64,000 bases of DNA, taken from Phycisphaeraceae bacterium (lineage in GTDB: Bacteria; Planctomycetota; Phycisphaerae; Phycisphaerales; Phycisphaeraceae). The notes beneath the pieces were generated by a model. It saw only the letters and a program-made list of their open reading frames with translations. It was not told the DNA's origin and did no database searches. The first letter of the stretch is position 1; each line of letters begins with the position of its first letter. This document shows positions 7,869-16,432 of this stretch, piece after piece. The position numbers and the translations under genes are program-made. The stretch is from NCBI GenBank assembly GCA_002716625.1, contig PBAS01000063.1, positions 1 to 64,000 on the forward strand. The letters are read 5' to 3'.

Positions 7869-10800
7869 ATGAGCCCCATGGCCAAACTAGCCCCAACAAC
7901 TATCAACATCGACACCACTGATTTCTCATGCCATAGGTACCGATGGTTATTCATTGTTGCCATCCTGTTAATTGGCATGCTTGGCCTTCTTGTAGCATCT
8001 GCCTCAACCTTGGTTAGTACGGATCTTGGCACAAAAATCGCACTTGGCCTGGTAAACCACCATATTGTTGGCACCTGGGAAATCGAGGATCTCGATTTGA
8101 CATGGTCCTCGGGACAACATGCTGAAGGGATCAGGCTGCTAGCTCCTACAGGAGTTGAAGCCATGCGAATCGGTAGACTTGAAGCGCCGGAGTTATCCCT
8201 TTGGTCACTATTCTGGGGCAATAGAAACGTCGGAACGGTTCAAATATCCCATGCCTTTACACGGATGGACGAAACCCTTACTGCACTTGCACCCACCGGA
8301 CCCATACCGTCAACCGACACCAGGGTAACCGGGGGCGGAGCGAGCGGAACACTCCGGGGAAAACTTGAAATCGCTAGTTCAAATTTATCTATTGCCTCCA
8401 CCGATGGTTCAGATATAAACATCAAGATCGAATCTGGGCATATCGCGGCAATGGATCCAGGCCAGGTCACACTATCGATGAATGCAGAAATCATCCAACG
8501 TGATCGAATATCCTCCAGCACCATTGATCTTGAAATTAAAAATCTATTCAACAGTGATGGTAACTTCCAGTTGCACGCAATTGAGGTCGACGGTAAAGGC
8601 GAACTTCTAGATGTTCCGGTTTTACTGATCGATCGGTTACTTAAGAAAGATGGATTGCTGGAAGAACTCTTGGGTGAAAAAATAGATTTAAAGGTAAAGG
8701 CTACAGGGAATCGCAACCAACTCAATACAAAGGTATCAATCCACAGCAATAACTTTGATGTGAACGTACAACTCAAAGGCCACAATGGACAATTGGCCGT
8801 CATAAAACCAATGACTATGCAATTACGAATCGACCCCGCCACATGGTCAACTTTAATCAAACGACACGAGGCCTTTGCCCATACAAGGTTGGTTTCGCCC
8901 CTTGAATTAGATGGCAGCATAAACAAGTTACAGATCCAGTTTACCAATGAATCAGTTGGACTGGCGAAAATGGCCTTCAATGCCCATGTCTCCCTTGGCG
9001 ACATCAGGATTGATACCGGAAGCACCCATGGCGTTCTCCGCCTAATTGATGCCCAGACCTCAATAGATGCTCAAGTCCTTGGTGATAAGGTTCACGCCGT
9101 GTTTACTGGAATTGCTGAGCATAACACTCATCGTTCACCGATCGAACTGACCTTAACTGCTCAACACGCAATTCACCCAGACCATGGTCTTAACTTGAAC
9201 GGTGTGGCTATCATCGCCCACGCCGCCGTAACCGGTCTACCCGTAGACCATCTCGGGGAGTTGACGTCGGATCTTTATGGATCGCTCTGTTCCAATACTC
9301 TTGGCGCCAACATGGATACGCAAATCACCGCGCAACGTCATGGGCATAACATCCGTTTTAAGATCGCCAACTCCTCTGCCCATCACCAATCAGAATTTAC
9401 CGGAACTGTTGATGCGAACACATCACAGCTAACGATCCATTCCGGTCAAGCCAACTTGGCTATTACCCCTGATCGATTGGAAAATGTGATTAAACATGCC
9501 AACAGGTCCAAGTCATTGCCTCGCATCATCCAGACATTTTCACTATCTGCCCCGCTGTATGCCAGATTGAGCATTAAGGGGCTAACTGCTCCCATCCGAC
9601 CATTTAAATGGGAGCGTATTGCGGGCACGGCATCTATCACACTTGATGAAATCAAGCCAGTAGGACTTTTGAAATTTAAGGATTTGTCTCTGTCTCAATT
9701 CGTCGTCACCGCCAGTACTCCTAACTTACATGACCGATTGAACCTAACCGCCAGCACTAAGTTCGCACACGAAGACAGGACAGGTGACCTACAACTGCAT
9801 ACTAAAGCTATCGATTGGACCCAAGGAGGCCGGGTTATCAAGACAGATATCACGGGCAATTACATCCCGGTGGGCCTGATTGAACAATGGATTTCCGAAC
9901 CAAACCAACTGAAATGGTTGACTGGTCCGCATATTGAATCAAGTTCATTGTCATTTCAATATGCTCCAGCACGCCACAACCCACTCTTGTTCAATACCAG
10001 AATCCGAACGGCCTCCAGGCAGATGATCCAACTTGATGGCCATTACCAAAATAACCACGGGATAACTCTAGATGAATCATCACATGGTGAACTAGAGATT
10101 AGCCCTCAGATCTATACTGAATTTGCCAACCGACAGAATTCGGATTCCACTATTTCAACACAGTTCAAAATAAAGGAACCTGTCACATTCCATGTGGATG
10201 TCAAGAAAGCGGATATCGGCTTAACACAAAATAACGCCTCCTCTCAAGAGAGGAACTGGAAGTTCAATCCAGATCAAACTTCTTTTGATGTAACTGTAGG
10301 CCTACACAATACAGCCGCCGTTACACCCAAGACTTTCAGGGATCACGATCTGAAAGTGCACAAGCTAATGGTTCATGCTTCGACAACAAATCTTCGTGAA
10401 AACATGAAGGTTGATCTTTCGGGACTTATTGATCTTTCAGATCAGAACGCCAACAAGATTGAAACCAGCCTGCTTCGTTCACAAACCAACCTTTGGAACC
10501 TTTTCGATTCTTCTGGCCATTGGAATTCAACTGGTTTTCGAGCCAAGACCAATACCCAACTCTCTAATACACCCACGGCGGTGATTGACAGCCTTCTTGA
10601 AAAGGAGGGCAAAGTGATGGCCTTGCTTGGACCAATCGTAGATATTGAGGCGAAAGGGACTTTCCCTGGAAACCTCAATCTATGGGTTAAAAGCGACACG
10701 ATTGATCTACCATTGCCCCTGTCAATTGACCGCAACCAACGGATTACACTCCACAATAATATCCGCGCATCACTCTCGCTTACCGAAAAAGGCACCAAGG

Positions 10801-11519
10801 CACTCTTGGGGCATCTGCACCCGATCTTTGGAGACGCCATAGCCTCACACAAACCCATTCGCCTTTTGGTCAAAAAGCAGCCGTTCACGATACCACTAAA
10901 AAAATTCCGCAATCATCTTGATCAGTTGATGTTGGATATGACACTTGAACTAGGCACATTACGCATGACGCGTAAGGGTTGGCTGACAGAATTTATTGAT
11001 GGGGTGGTTGGGGTTGCCCTCCAACTTTCTGGATCCTTACAACAACGTACTGCCGCCAAAAACCAGACCTACTTGGCACACTTTACACCTGTACATATAC
11101 ATGTGGAAAAGGGTCGGTTGAAGATATCTGAATTCTGGCTGGTCAGTGAGGACCTGGCGATTGGATTTCAAGGTCAGGCTGATCTCATATCACAACAGTA
11201 CCAATCAGGCATGGGGATCCTTGGAGCCTCGCTGCTCACAGAGCAACCAGCACTTATAGAGATTGTCGATCCTAGAAATGTCTATGACATTCCTATGACC
11301 GGGAAACTGGGTGAAAGACCAAATATCACAACCAGTGACTTAGAACTTGCATTATTTGGTTCCACAGCCAAACAGCAATTACGTCGACTTGGAAAGGATT
11401 TTCAGGTTGGATTCGAGTTGCTGGGTAAAGTGTTCCAAGAGGACATGCGTCGCAAATCAAATCTCAACTGGCACGTTCCCACAGAAGGTAAGAAACTCAT
11501 CGGCAAGGTCCTTAAATAA
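7869..11519 (+). CDS. Large AsmA/TamB-like inner-membrane-anchored protein
   Basis: About 1216 residues with one N-terminal transmembrane helix (about 26-45) and a very long, beta-rich, low-cysteine region expected in the periplasm. The opening after the helix (repeated D-L-x-W, GIRLLAP, IGRLEAPELSLWSL) resembles the start of AsmA-like proteins, which form hydrophobic-groove bridges for lipid traffic between membranes. The C-terminus contains FWLVSEDLAIGFQGQADLIS, like AsmA C-terminal repeats. The open frame extends to a TTG at 7818; ATG codons at 7869 and 7878 are better start candidates. It lies near mlaF-mlaD, consistent with an envelope lipid role. I do not recognise the exact subfamily. 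Confidence 0.55.
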   Translation: MSPMAKLAPTTINIDTTDFSCHRYRWLFIVAILLIGMLGLLVASASTLVSTDLGTKIALGLVNHHIVGTWEIEDLDLTWSSGQHAEGIRLLAPTGVEAMRIGRLEAPELSLWSLFWGNRNVGTVQISHAFTRMDETLTALAPTGPIPSTDTRVTGGGASGTLRGKLEIASSNLSIASTDGSDINIKIESGHIAAMDPGQVTLSMNAEIIQRDRISSSTIDLEIKNLFNSDGNFQLHAIEVDGKGELLDVPVLLIDRLLKKDGLLEELLGEKIDLKVKATGNRNQLNTKVSIHSNNFDVNVQLKGHNGQLAVIKPMTMQLRIDPATWSTLIKRHEAFAHTRLVSPLELDGSINKLQIQFTNESVGLAKMAFNAHVSLGDIRIDTGSTHGVLRLIDAQTSIDAQVLGDKVHAVFTGIAEHNTHRSPIELTLTAQHAIHPDHGLNLNGVAIIAHAAVTGLPVDHLGELTSDLYGSLCSNTLGANMDTQITAQRHGHNIRFKIANSSAHHQSEFTGTVDANTSQLTIHSGQANLAITPDRLENVIKHANRSKSLPRIIQTFSLSAPLYARLSIKGLTAPIRPFKWERIAGTASITLDEIKPVGLLKFKDLSLSQFVVTASTPNLHDRLNLTASTKFAHEDRTGDLQLHTKAIDWTQGGRVIKTDITGNYIPVGLIEQWISEPNQLKWLTGPHIESSSLSFQYAPARHNPLLFNTRIRTASRQMIQLDGHYQNNHGITLDESSHGELEISPQIYTEFANRQNSDSTISTQFKIKEPVTFHVDVKKADIGLTQNNASSQERNWKFNPDQTSFDVTVGLHNTAAVTPKTFRDHDLKVHKLMVHASTTNLRENMKVDLSGLIDLSDQNANKIETSLLRSQTNLWNLFDSSGHWNSTGFRAKTNTQLSNTPTAVIDSLLEKEGKVMALLGPIVDIEAKGTFPGNLNLWVKSDTIDLPLPLSIDRNQRITLHNNIRASLSLTEKGTKALLGHLHPIFGDAIASHKPIRLLVKKQPFTIPLKKFRNHLDQLMLDMTLELGTLRMTRKGWLTEFIDGVVGVALQLSGSLQQRTAAKNQTYLAHFTPVHIHVEKGRLKISEFWLVSEDLAIGFQGQADLISQQYQSGMGILGASLLTEQPALIEIVDPRNVYDIPMTGKLGERPNITTSDLELALFGSTAKQQLRRLGKDFQVGFELLGKVFQEDMRRKSNLNWHVPTEGKKLIGKVLK

Positions 11520-11631
11520 CAACCCACTGCCATTGGAGATAAATATTTCCTCATGATCGCGGCAAGACCAAATGAAGAAATCAAGGGACAACGGAACAGG
11601 AGAGCCAAGAAAACATTTACGATGTCGGGGG

Positions 11632-12579
11632 CTATACAAGAAAATGTCGAACACAATCGATACCGAATATAGGCACCAGAACAAGTAATAGCAGCAATAC
11701 AAAAGCAGGCATTGGTTCGATCTCGAATTTCTTGGAACCAATCAACCAAAAGATCGTACTAATCACGAACGCACGTATACCCCAATTAATATAATTTGCA
11801 TCAAAACCTGCATTTGTCATCGTCAGAGCGCTTTGGATACAAACGCTGAGGCCCATGATGATCAGCGCCAAACCAGTCATTTTAAGAATCGCCTTGCCCA
11901 TCACCCCTAAACCCGCATGCAGCAGCCTAACCGCAAGAAAATAGCACGGCACCATAAACGCGAACTGGACAATAACTTGCAACCCCATCCATTTCAATCT
12001 TTCCCCAGTGGCCACATCCGCTTGAGCCCGAGGCGCAAGTACCAGGAGGTCAACCAATATGAGCATGACCCCAAATGCAATAAGCACGATGGGAAGTTGA
12101 AGATCAATTTTTTTCTGTTCTCGCTGAGATTCATCCTCTTTCTGGCGGGCATTGAGAGGAATCCCTGCAATCGGACGGCCCGCACCCGACGGATTTTGGT
12201 CCGTCTCAACTTTAATCTGCTTGCCTTCATTGAAGTTAAAACCACACTGAATACATATCAGTGCTTCGGGGGAAATTTCGGCGCTACATGAAGGACACTT
12301 GCCAGTATTTTTAACTGCCGCTTGACTGACAACTGCTCCGACTTGCGCCGAAGCGTCAAAGTCCAGTTCATAACTGGATCCACTGCGTTCAGAAGGATCA
12401 AGTTGCAAGGTGTCCTTTGCGGGACTTGGCCTGATCAACTTGGCTGATGCTGCAGGTTCCGATGGAACACGGATGACTGCTTCGCATTGAGGACATTTGA
12501 CCTTTCGGCCAGCATATTTCTTTCCCCAACGAAACTGTTTATCACAGGATGGGCACAAAAAGGATGATGCTTTGGCCAT
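11632..12579 (-). CDS. Zinc-ribbon multi-pass membrane protein of unknown function
   Basis: About 315 residues. The N-terminus has a zinc ribbon CPSCDKQFRWGKKYAGRKVKCPQC, the planctomycete-style MJ0042-like CxxC pair, and a second ribbon CPSCSAEISPEALICIQC follows near residue 95. A hydrophilic linker leads to about five transmembrane helices: LPIVLIAFGVMLILVDLLVL, the WMGLQVIVQFAFMVPCYFLA region, KILKMTGLALIIMGLSVCI, RAFVISTIFWLIG and a C-terminal leucine-rich helix. The start is set at the second Met because GAGG lies 8 bases upstream; the frame opens 9 codons earlier. It converges on the AsmA-like gene. Function unknown. Confidence 0.6.
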   Translation of the reverse strand: MAKASSFLCPSCDKQFRWGKKYAGRKVKCPQCEAVIRVPSEPAASAKLIRPSPAKDTLQLDPSERSGSSYELDFDASAQVGAVVSQAAVKNTGKCPSCSAEISPEALICIQCGFNFNEGKQIKVETDQNPSGAGRPIAGIPLNARQKEDESQREQKKIDLQLPIVLIAFGVMLILVDLLVLAPRAQADVATGERLKWMGLQVIVQFAFMVPCYFLAVRLLHAGLGVMGKAILKMTGLALIIMGLSVCIQSALTMTNAGFDANYINWGIRAFVISTIFWLIGSKKFEIEPMPAFVLLLLLVLVPIFGIDCVRHFLV

Positions 12580-12987
12580 ACAGATCGCCTCACTAAGCAC
12601 AAACAAACCAAAATATTAATCACCATAAACTAGCTGTAAATTCATATATTAGCAATGAGTGTGGGTTATACACTTCAGATAGATTCCAACATCTATCCCA
12701 CGAACAAGATCGTTGCCATTCAACAGAATAATAGTTAGATTCCGTGCTAGGATCGCGAGCACATGGTTCATGGTTTCAAGAATTTCCAAGGAACCCAATG
12801 AGCAAGCAGGTAAAATAATCATGACTCCCTAAAACTCACTGCCACTAGATAGAAATTATTAAGAAAGACGAATAGTTAACAACACAACAAGTACAGTCCT
12901 CTACAACATTTCTTGGCACCCCAATTACATGCCCAAACAAAATCGATGCCTCCTATTTGAAATATACCCCAGCACATAGAAAGGATC
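12580..12987. other. Non-coding interval between divergent genes
   Basis: AT-rich divergent upstream region for the zinc-ribbon gene and mlaF. A 7-bp hairpin GATAGAT (12678-12684) / ATCTATC (12691-12697) with flanking GTGGG/CCCAC is visible, without a T-run. No ORF or RNA gene is recognisable. Promoters for both genes presumably lie here but no convincing -35/-10 pair was found. Confidence 0.5.
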
Positions 12988-13833
12988 TTGTTAAAAGATC
13001 GCTCACCGGTGACAGAATCCAACTCTATAAAACAACCTGCCCAGAAAGATGTCGGCCGCCCTAATCCAATCATCCAGCTGGCAAATATCTCCAAAGCATT
13101 TGGCTCGAATCAAGTCCTCAATAATGTTTCACTTGAAATTGAACGCGGACATACGACGGTCATCATCGGGCCCAGCGGTACCGGTAAAAGTGTACTGCTT
13201 AAACATATTGTGGGCGTGATTAGACCCGATCAGGGGAAGGTATGGTTCGATGGGAGGCGTATTGATCATCAAAGCGAGGCGGATCTGGTCACGGTGCGCA
13301 CCAAGATTGGATTCTTATTTCAGATGGGTGCATTATTCGACTCTCTGACCATTGGTCAGAATATCAGATTCCCACTCACCGAACACACCAGCATGTCTGC
13401 TTCGCAGCAAAACCAACGCTGCAACGCTGTCTTGGAAATGGTGGGGTTGGCTGGTATTGAGAATAAAATGCCCGCTGATCTATCCGGTGGCCAACGTAAA
13501 CGCGTGGCATTGGCACGAGCAATTGTTCTTGAACCACAAGTCGTACTATATGATGAACCGACGACCGGATTGGATCCGATTCGAGCCGATGTGATCAATG
13601 AGTTGATTATCAGCCTGTCCGAACGCCTGGGTATTACCAGCATCGTCGTCACACATGATATGGCCAGCACGAACAAAATTGCCGACCGAATTGTGATGCT
13701 CTACGATGGACGAATAGTGGCTGATGGTAACCTAGACACCTTTACCCACTGCGATAATGATCTGGTACAGCGATTCATCAAGGGGCAAGCCGAACAATCT
13801 GACTTGGAACGGATCCGTGTCGTTTCGCAGTAA
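12988..13833 (+). CDS. mlaF: ABC transporter ATPase, MlaF-like
   Basis: A 281-residue ATP-binding subunit of a Mla/Ttg2-type phospholipid transporter. It has Walker A GPSGTGKS at 61-68, the MlaF-typical Q-loop FQMGALFDSLTIGQNIRFPL at 111-130, signature LSGGQRKRVALARA from 165, Walker B VVLYDEPTTGLDP at 185-197, and the H-loop in SIVVTHDM. A TTG start is supported by AAAGGA immediately upstream. It is followed 8 bases later by mlaD, clearly an operon. The permease MlaE, normally adjacent, is missing from the window. The complex moves lipids between inner and outer membrane; the direction is not deducible here. Confidence 0.88.
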   Translation: MLKDRSPVTESNSIKQPAQKDVGRPNPIIQLANISKAFGSNQVLNNVSLEIERGHTTVIIGPSGTGKSVLLKHIVGVIRPDQGKVWFDGRRIDHQSEADLVTVRTKIGFLFQMGALFDSLTIGQNIRFPLTEHTSMSASQQNQRCNAVLEMVGLAGIENKMPADLSGGQRKRVALARAIVLEPQVVLYDEPTTGLDPIRADVINELIISLSERLGITSIVVTHDMASTNKIADRIVMLYDGRIVADGNLDTFTHCDNDLVQRFIKGQAEQSDLERIRVVSQ

Positions 13834-13841
13834 TTAGCGTC

Positions 13842-14864
13842 ATGCCAAAACAATGGCAAAACTTCCTCGTGGGGCTCATGGGTATAGGCGGTATCATCTG
13901 CCTCTGCGTGATTCTTCTTCTGTTTGGCTATATCCCACCATGGTTTGAAGGCGGTTATGAGATTCATATCGAATTGAATCAATCTGGTGGTTTGACCGAA
14001 GACAGTCGGGTACGACTCAGTGGTGTTGATATTGGCCGAGTTCAATCAGTAACACTACAAGCACCACCTAAGCGAGGCGTGATTATCCTCACTAGAATTA
14101 GGGGCGATGTTCAAATCCCGACAAACGCCCATGTCACCGTCGTAGCACACATTCTGGGAGGCAGCCCTGCACTTGAGTTTGATCTCGATCAGTTAGAAGA
14201 AAACGAAATGATGGCCATGTTGCCAACTGATGGTAACGCACGCGTGAAAGGACGTGTGCCAAATTTAGCCAGCCGTGTCTCAGCTGAAATGCAGGCGGTG
14301 CTCGACGGACCATTTGAGCAATTTACACACCTAAGTCGTGCATGGACGCGATTGGGTGAAAACTTCAATAAACTCGTTGAGCCACGATCAACCGATGAGG
14401 TCAATGCAGGTCGGTTTCCGGCGAATCTATCGACAATCCTAGAACGTGGTGATGGTCGCATAACCGAACTAAAATCCGTTTTGGCTGGCCTCAATGCCTT
14501 GTTCAATGACCCCAAGCTAACTGCTGACATACGGAATGCTGCAGCCAGTGCGTCGATCATGACGAAAAAGGTGACTATTGCGGCGGATCGATTCTCCAGT
14601 CTGGCAACTGAAACTGGGCAGAACATTGACCAACTTGCTGATAGCTATGTAACGTTGGCAGACAACTTGTCTGCGGCTCTGACCACGATGCACCGAATCG
14701 TTGAAAAGATAAATGAAGGCAAAGGCTCAGCAAGTAAACTGCTCAATGATCCAGCTGTTTTTAATAACCTTAATGATGGATTGGAACGGATCAACCTGAT
14801 GGTTGATGATCTACGACTTCTACTTGAGAAGTGGAAGCAAGAAGGTGTACCGATACGCCTGTAA
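13842..14864 (+). CDS. mlaD: MCE-domain lipid-transport substrate-binding protein, MlaD-like
   Basis: A 340-residue protein with one N-terminal transmembrane helix (about 9-30) and an MCE domain from about residue 38 (YEIHIELNQSGGLTEDSRVR, then LSGVDIGRVQSV). A long helical, coiled-coil-prone C-terminal region follows, with repeats such as LADSYVTLADNLSAALTTM and GKGSASKLLNDPAVFNNLND, typical of longer MlaD/PqiB-like proteins that extend into the periplasm. It is co-transcribed with mlaF (8-base gap), and its stop codon overlaps the apgM start (TAATG), so three genes form one unit. Confidence 0.87.
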   Translation: MPKQWQNFLVGLMGIGGIICLCVILLLFGYIPPWFEGGYEIHIELNQSGGLTEDSRVRLSGVDIGRVQSVTLQAPPKRGVIILTRIRGDVQIPTNAHVTVVAHILGGSPALEFDLDQLEENEMMAMLPTDGNARVKGRVPNLASRVSAEMQAVLDGPFEQFTHLSRAWTRLGENFNKLVEPRSTDEVNAGRFPANLSTILERGDGRITELKSVLAGLNALFNDPKLTADIRNAAASASIMTKKVTIAADRFSSLATETGQNIDQLADSYVTLADNLSAALTTMHRIVEKINEGKGSASKLLNDPAVFNNLNDGLERINLMVDDLRLLLEKWKQEGVPIRL

Positions 14865-16078
14865 TGAAATACGTGATTATTATTGCCGATGGAGGAGCTG
14901 ATTTCCCGCTCCCACAGCTCGATGGCCGTACACCTTTTGCTGCGGCACGAAAGCCAAATACCGATCGCATCTCCATTGAAGGACGCCAGGGAATCGTTGC
15001 AACGACACCTGATGACATGCCATGCGGCTCCGATATCTGCTGTATGAGCTTGTTAGGCTATGATCCAGCAAAATACCATACAGGCCGCGCACCGATAGAA
15101 GCCGCATCACTGGGTATTGAACTGGGAAATACCGATTGGGCCTTTCGGGCCAACCTGGTCACCGTAGCTGACCACAAAATGCTTGACCACTCCGCTGGCC
15201 ATATCAGTAACGCCGAGGCCTATCGTTTACTAACTGAATTTTCTGCCAGCCAGGATTGGTCCGGGATGACCTTCATACCGGGTGTAAGCTATCGCAACAT
15301 ATTGGTTGATACCTCCGGACAACAGGACTGGTCCGCCCTATCAACCACGCCACCACACGATATTCCTGGCGAGTCGATTAATCAGTACCTGCCCAATCAG
15401 GCGCCTCACAGTGACGTATTACTTCAACTTATGAACGATAGTGAATCATTCTTTACAAACCATGAGGTCAATATTACAAGACGTCAATTAGGCGAACTAC
15501 CAGCAACCCAATTATGGATTTGGGGGCAGGGGCGCAAACCACAGATGAATCGCTTTGAGCAACGATTTGGATTGCGTGGAGCCATGATCACTGCGGTTGA
15601 TCTACTGGCGGGGCTGGCAAAACTTATTGGATGGGATCGACTTGATGTACCTGGCCAAACCAGCTATCACGACACCGACTATGCTGCGGCGGGCTCGGCA
15701 GCCATCAAGGCACTGGCATCATATGACATTGTCTGCGTCCACGTTGAATCACCGGATGAAGCATCGCACGCCGCAGATGCAAAAACAAAGGTTGAAGCCA
15801 TTGAATCAATAGACCAACACATTGTCGGGCCCCTACTCGAAACTTTAAGCCATACGGAATCAGGCTTTCGCATGCTCTACATGCCCGACCACTACACTGC
15901 TGTATCAACACGCAAGCATGACCCCACACCTGTACCTTTTGCTATGTGCGGTCGACATGTGAATTCGGTCCTACAACAGCCTTTTACTGAAGCCAATGCC
16001 AAACAATCCGACCTTCATATCAAATACGGACATGAACTCATCGAGTACTTTCTAAGAAGTGGACAGCCTGAAAAATGA
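14864..16078 (+). CDS. apgM: Cofactor-independent phosphoglycerate mutase, archaeal type
   Basis: A 404-residue member of the alkaline-phosphatase superfamily interconverting 3- and 2-phosphoglycerate with two metal ions. The start MKYVIIIADGGADFPLPQL carries the first metal Asp. GSDICCMSLLGYDP near residue 55 contains the region with the phosphoryl-accepting serine. Downstream are ESPDEASHAAD and MPDHYTAVSTRKHDPTPVPF, with the later metal ligands. The open frame extends 11 codons upstream inside mlaD, but the ATG that overlaps the mlaD stop by one base is the natural start. Clustering with lipid-transport genes is probably positional. A homoserine-kinase-like role is known for some relatives (ThrB-like) and cannot be excluded. 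Confidence 0.85.
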   Translation: MKYVIIIADGGADFPLPQLDGRTPFAAARKPNTDRISIEGRQGIVATTPDDMPCGSDICCMSLLGYDPAKYHTGRAPIEAASLGIELGNTDWAFRANLVTVADHKMLDHSAGHISNAEAYRLLTEFSASQDWSGMTFIPGVSYRNILVDTSGQQDWSALSTTPPHDIPGESINQYLPNQAPHSDVLLQLMNDSESFFTNHEVNITRRQLGELPATQLWIWGQGRKPQMNRFEQRFGLRGAMITAVDLLAGLAKLIGWDRLDVPGQTSYHDTDYAAAGSAAIKALASYDIVCVHVESPDEASHAADAKTKVEAIESIDQHIVGPLLETLSHTESGFRMLYMPDHYTAVSTRKHDPTPVPFAMCGRHVNSVLQQPFTEANAKQSDLHIKYGHELIEYFLRSGQPEK

Positions 16079-16432
16079 TTACACTCCAGCCCTACCTAGG
16101 CTAAAAATCATTTGGCAGGCAAGCGTCCAATAAGCCGGCTTAAACTATTTAACGACAAGATATAACAAGCACACAGACTCCTTGTGGATATCCTGTTGAT
16201 AGACATTAGCGCTTAACATCTATAAATGATTCTTCACGCCAAAATCATAATCACCTTATGATCCGAAAGATCGCCAGAACACCTGATTCCCATACGTTAA
16301 ACCTTTGTTTTAACTAATCTTACGCAATGCACGGCGTCAGCCCAACCCGCAAATCCCCATTCGGACAACCTCACGGTGGCTTTTGGCCGTGATACCACCA
16401 CAAATGCTGTGGATAAACTGGATGATCCCACC
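16079..16432. other. Non-coding interval between convergent genes
   Basis: A 354-base region between the apgM and lepB stops. It holds a perfect 12-base palindrome TAAGCCGGCTTA (16131-16142) and a 6-bp hairpin TCACGG/CCGTGA near 16370-16393. Neither has a T-run. No gene is recognisable. Confidence 0.5.

Noticed and set aside
16131-16142. Palindrome TAAGCCGGCTTA
   Set aside because: Perfect but loop-less, short and without T-run; not a terminator, and 12-base palindromes occur by chance at this scale.
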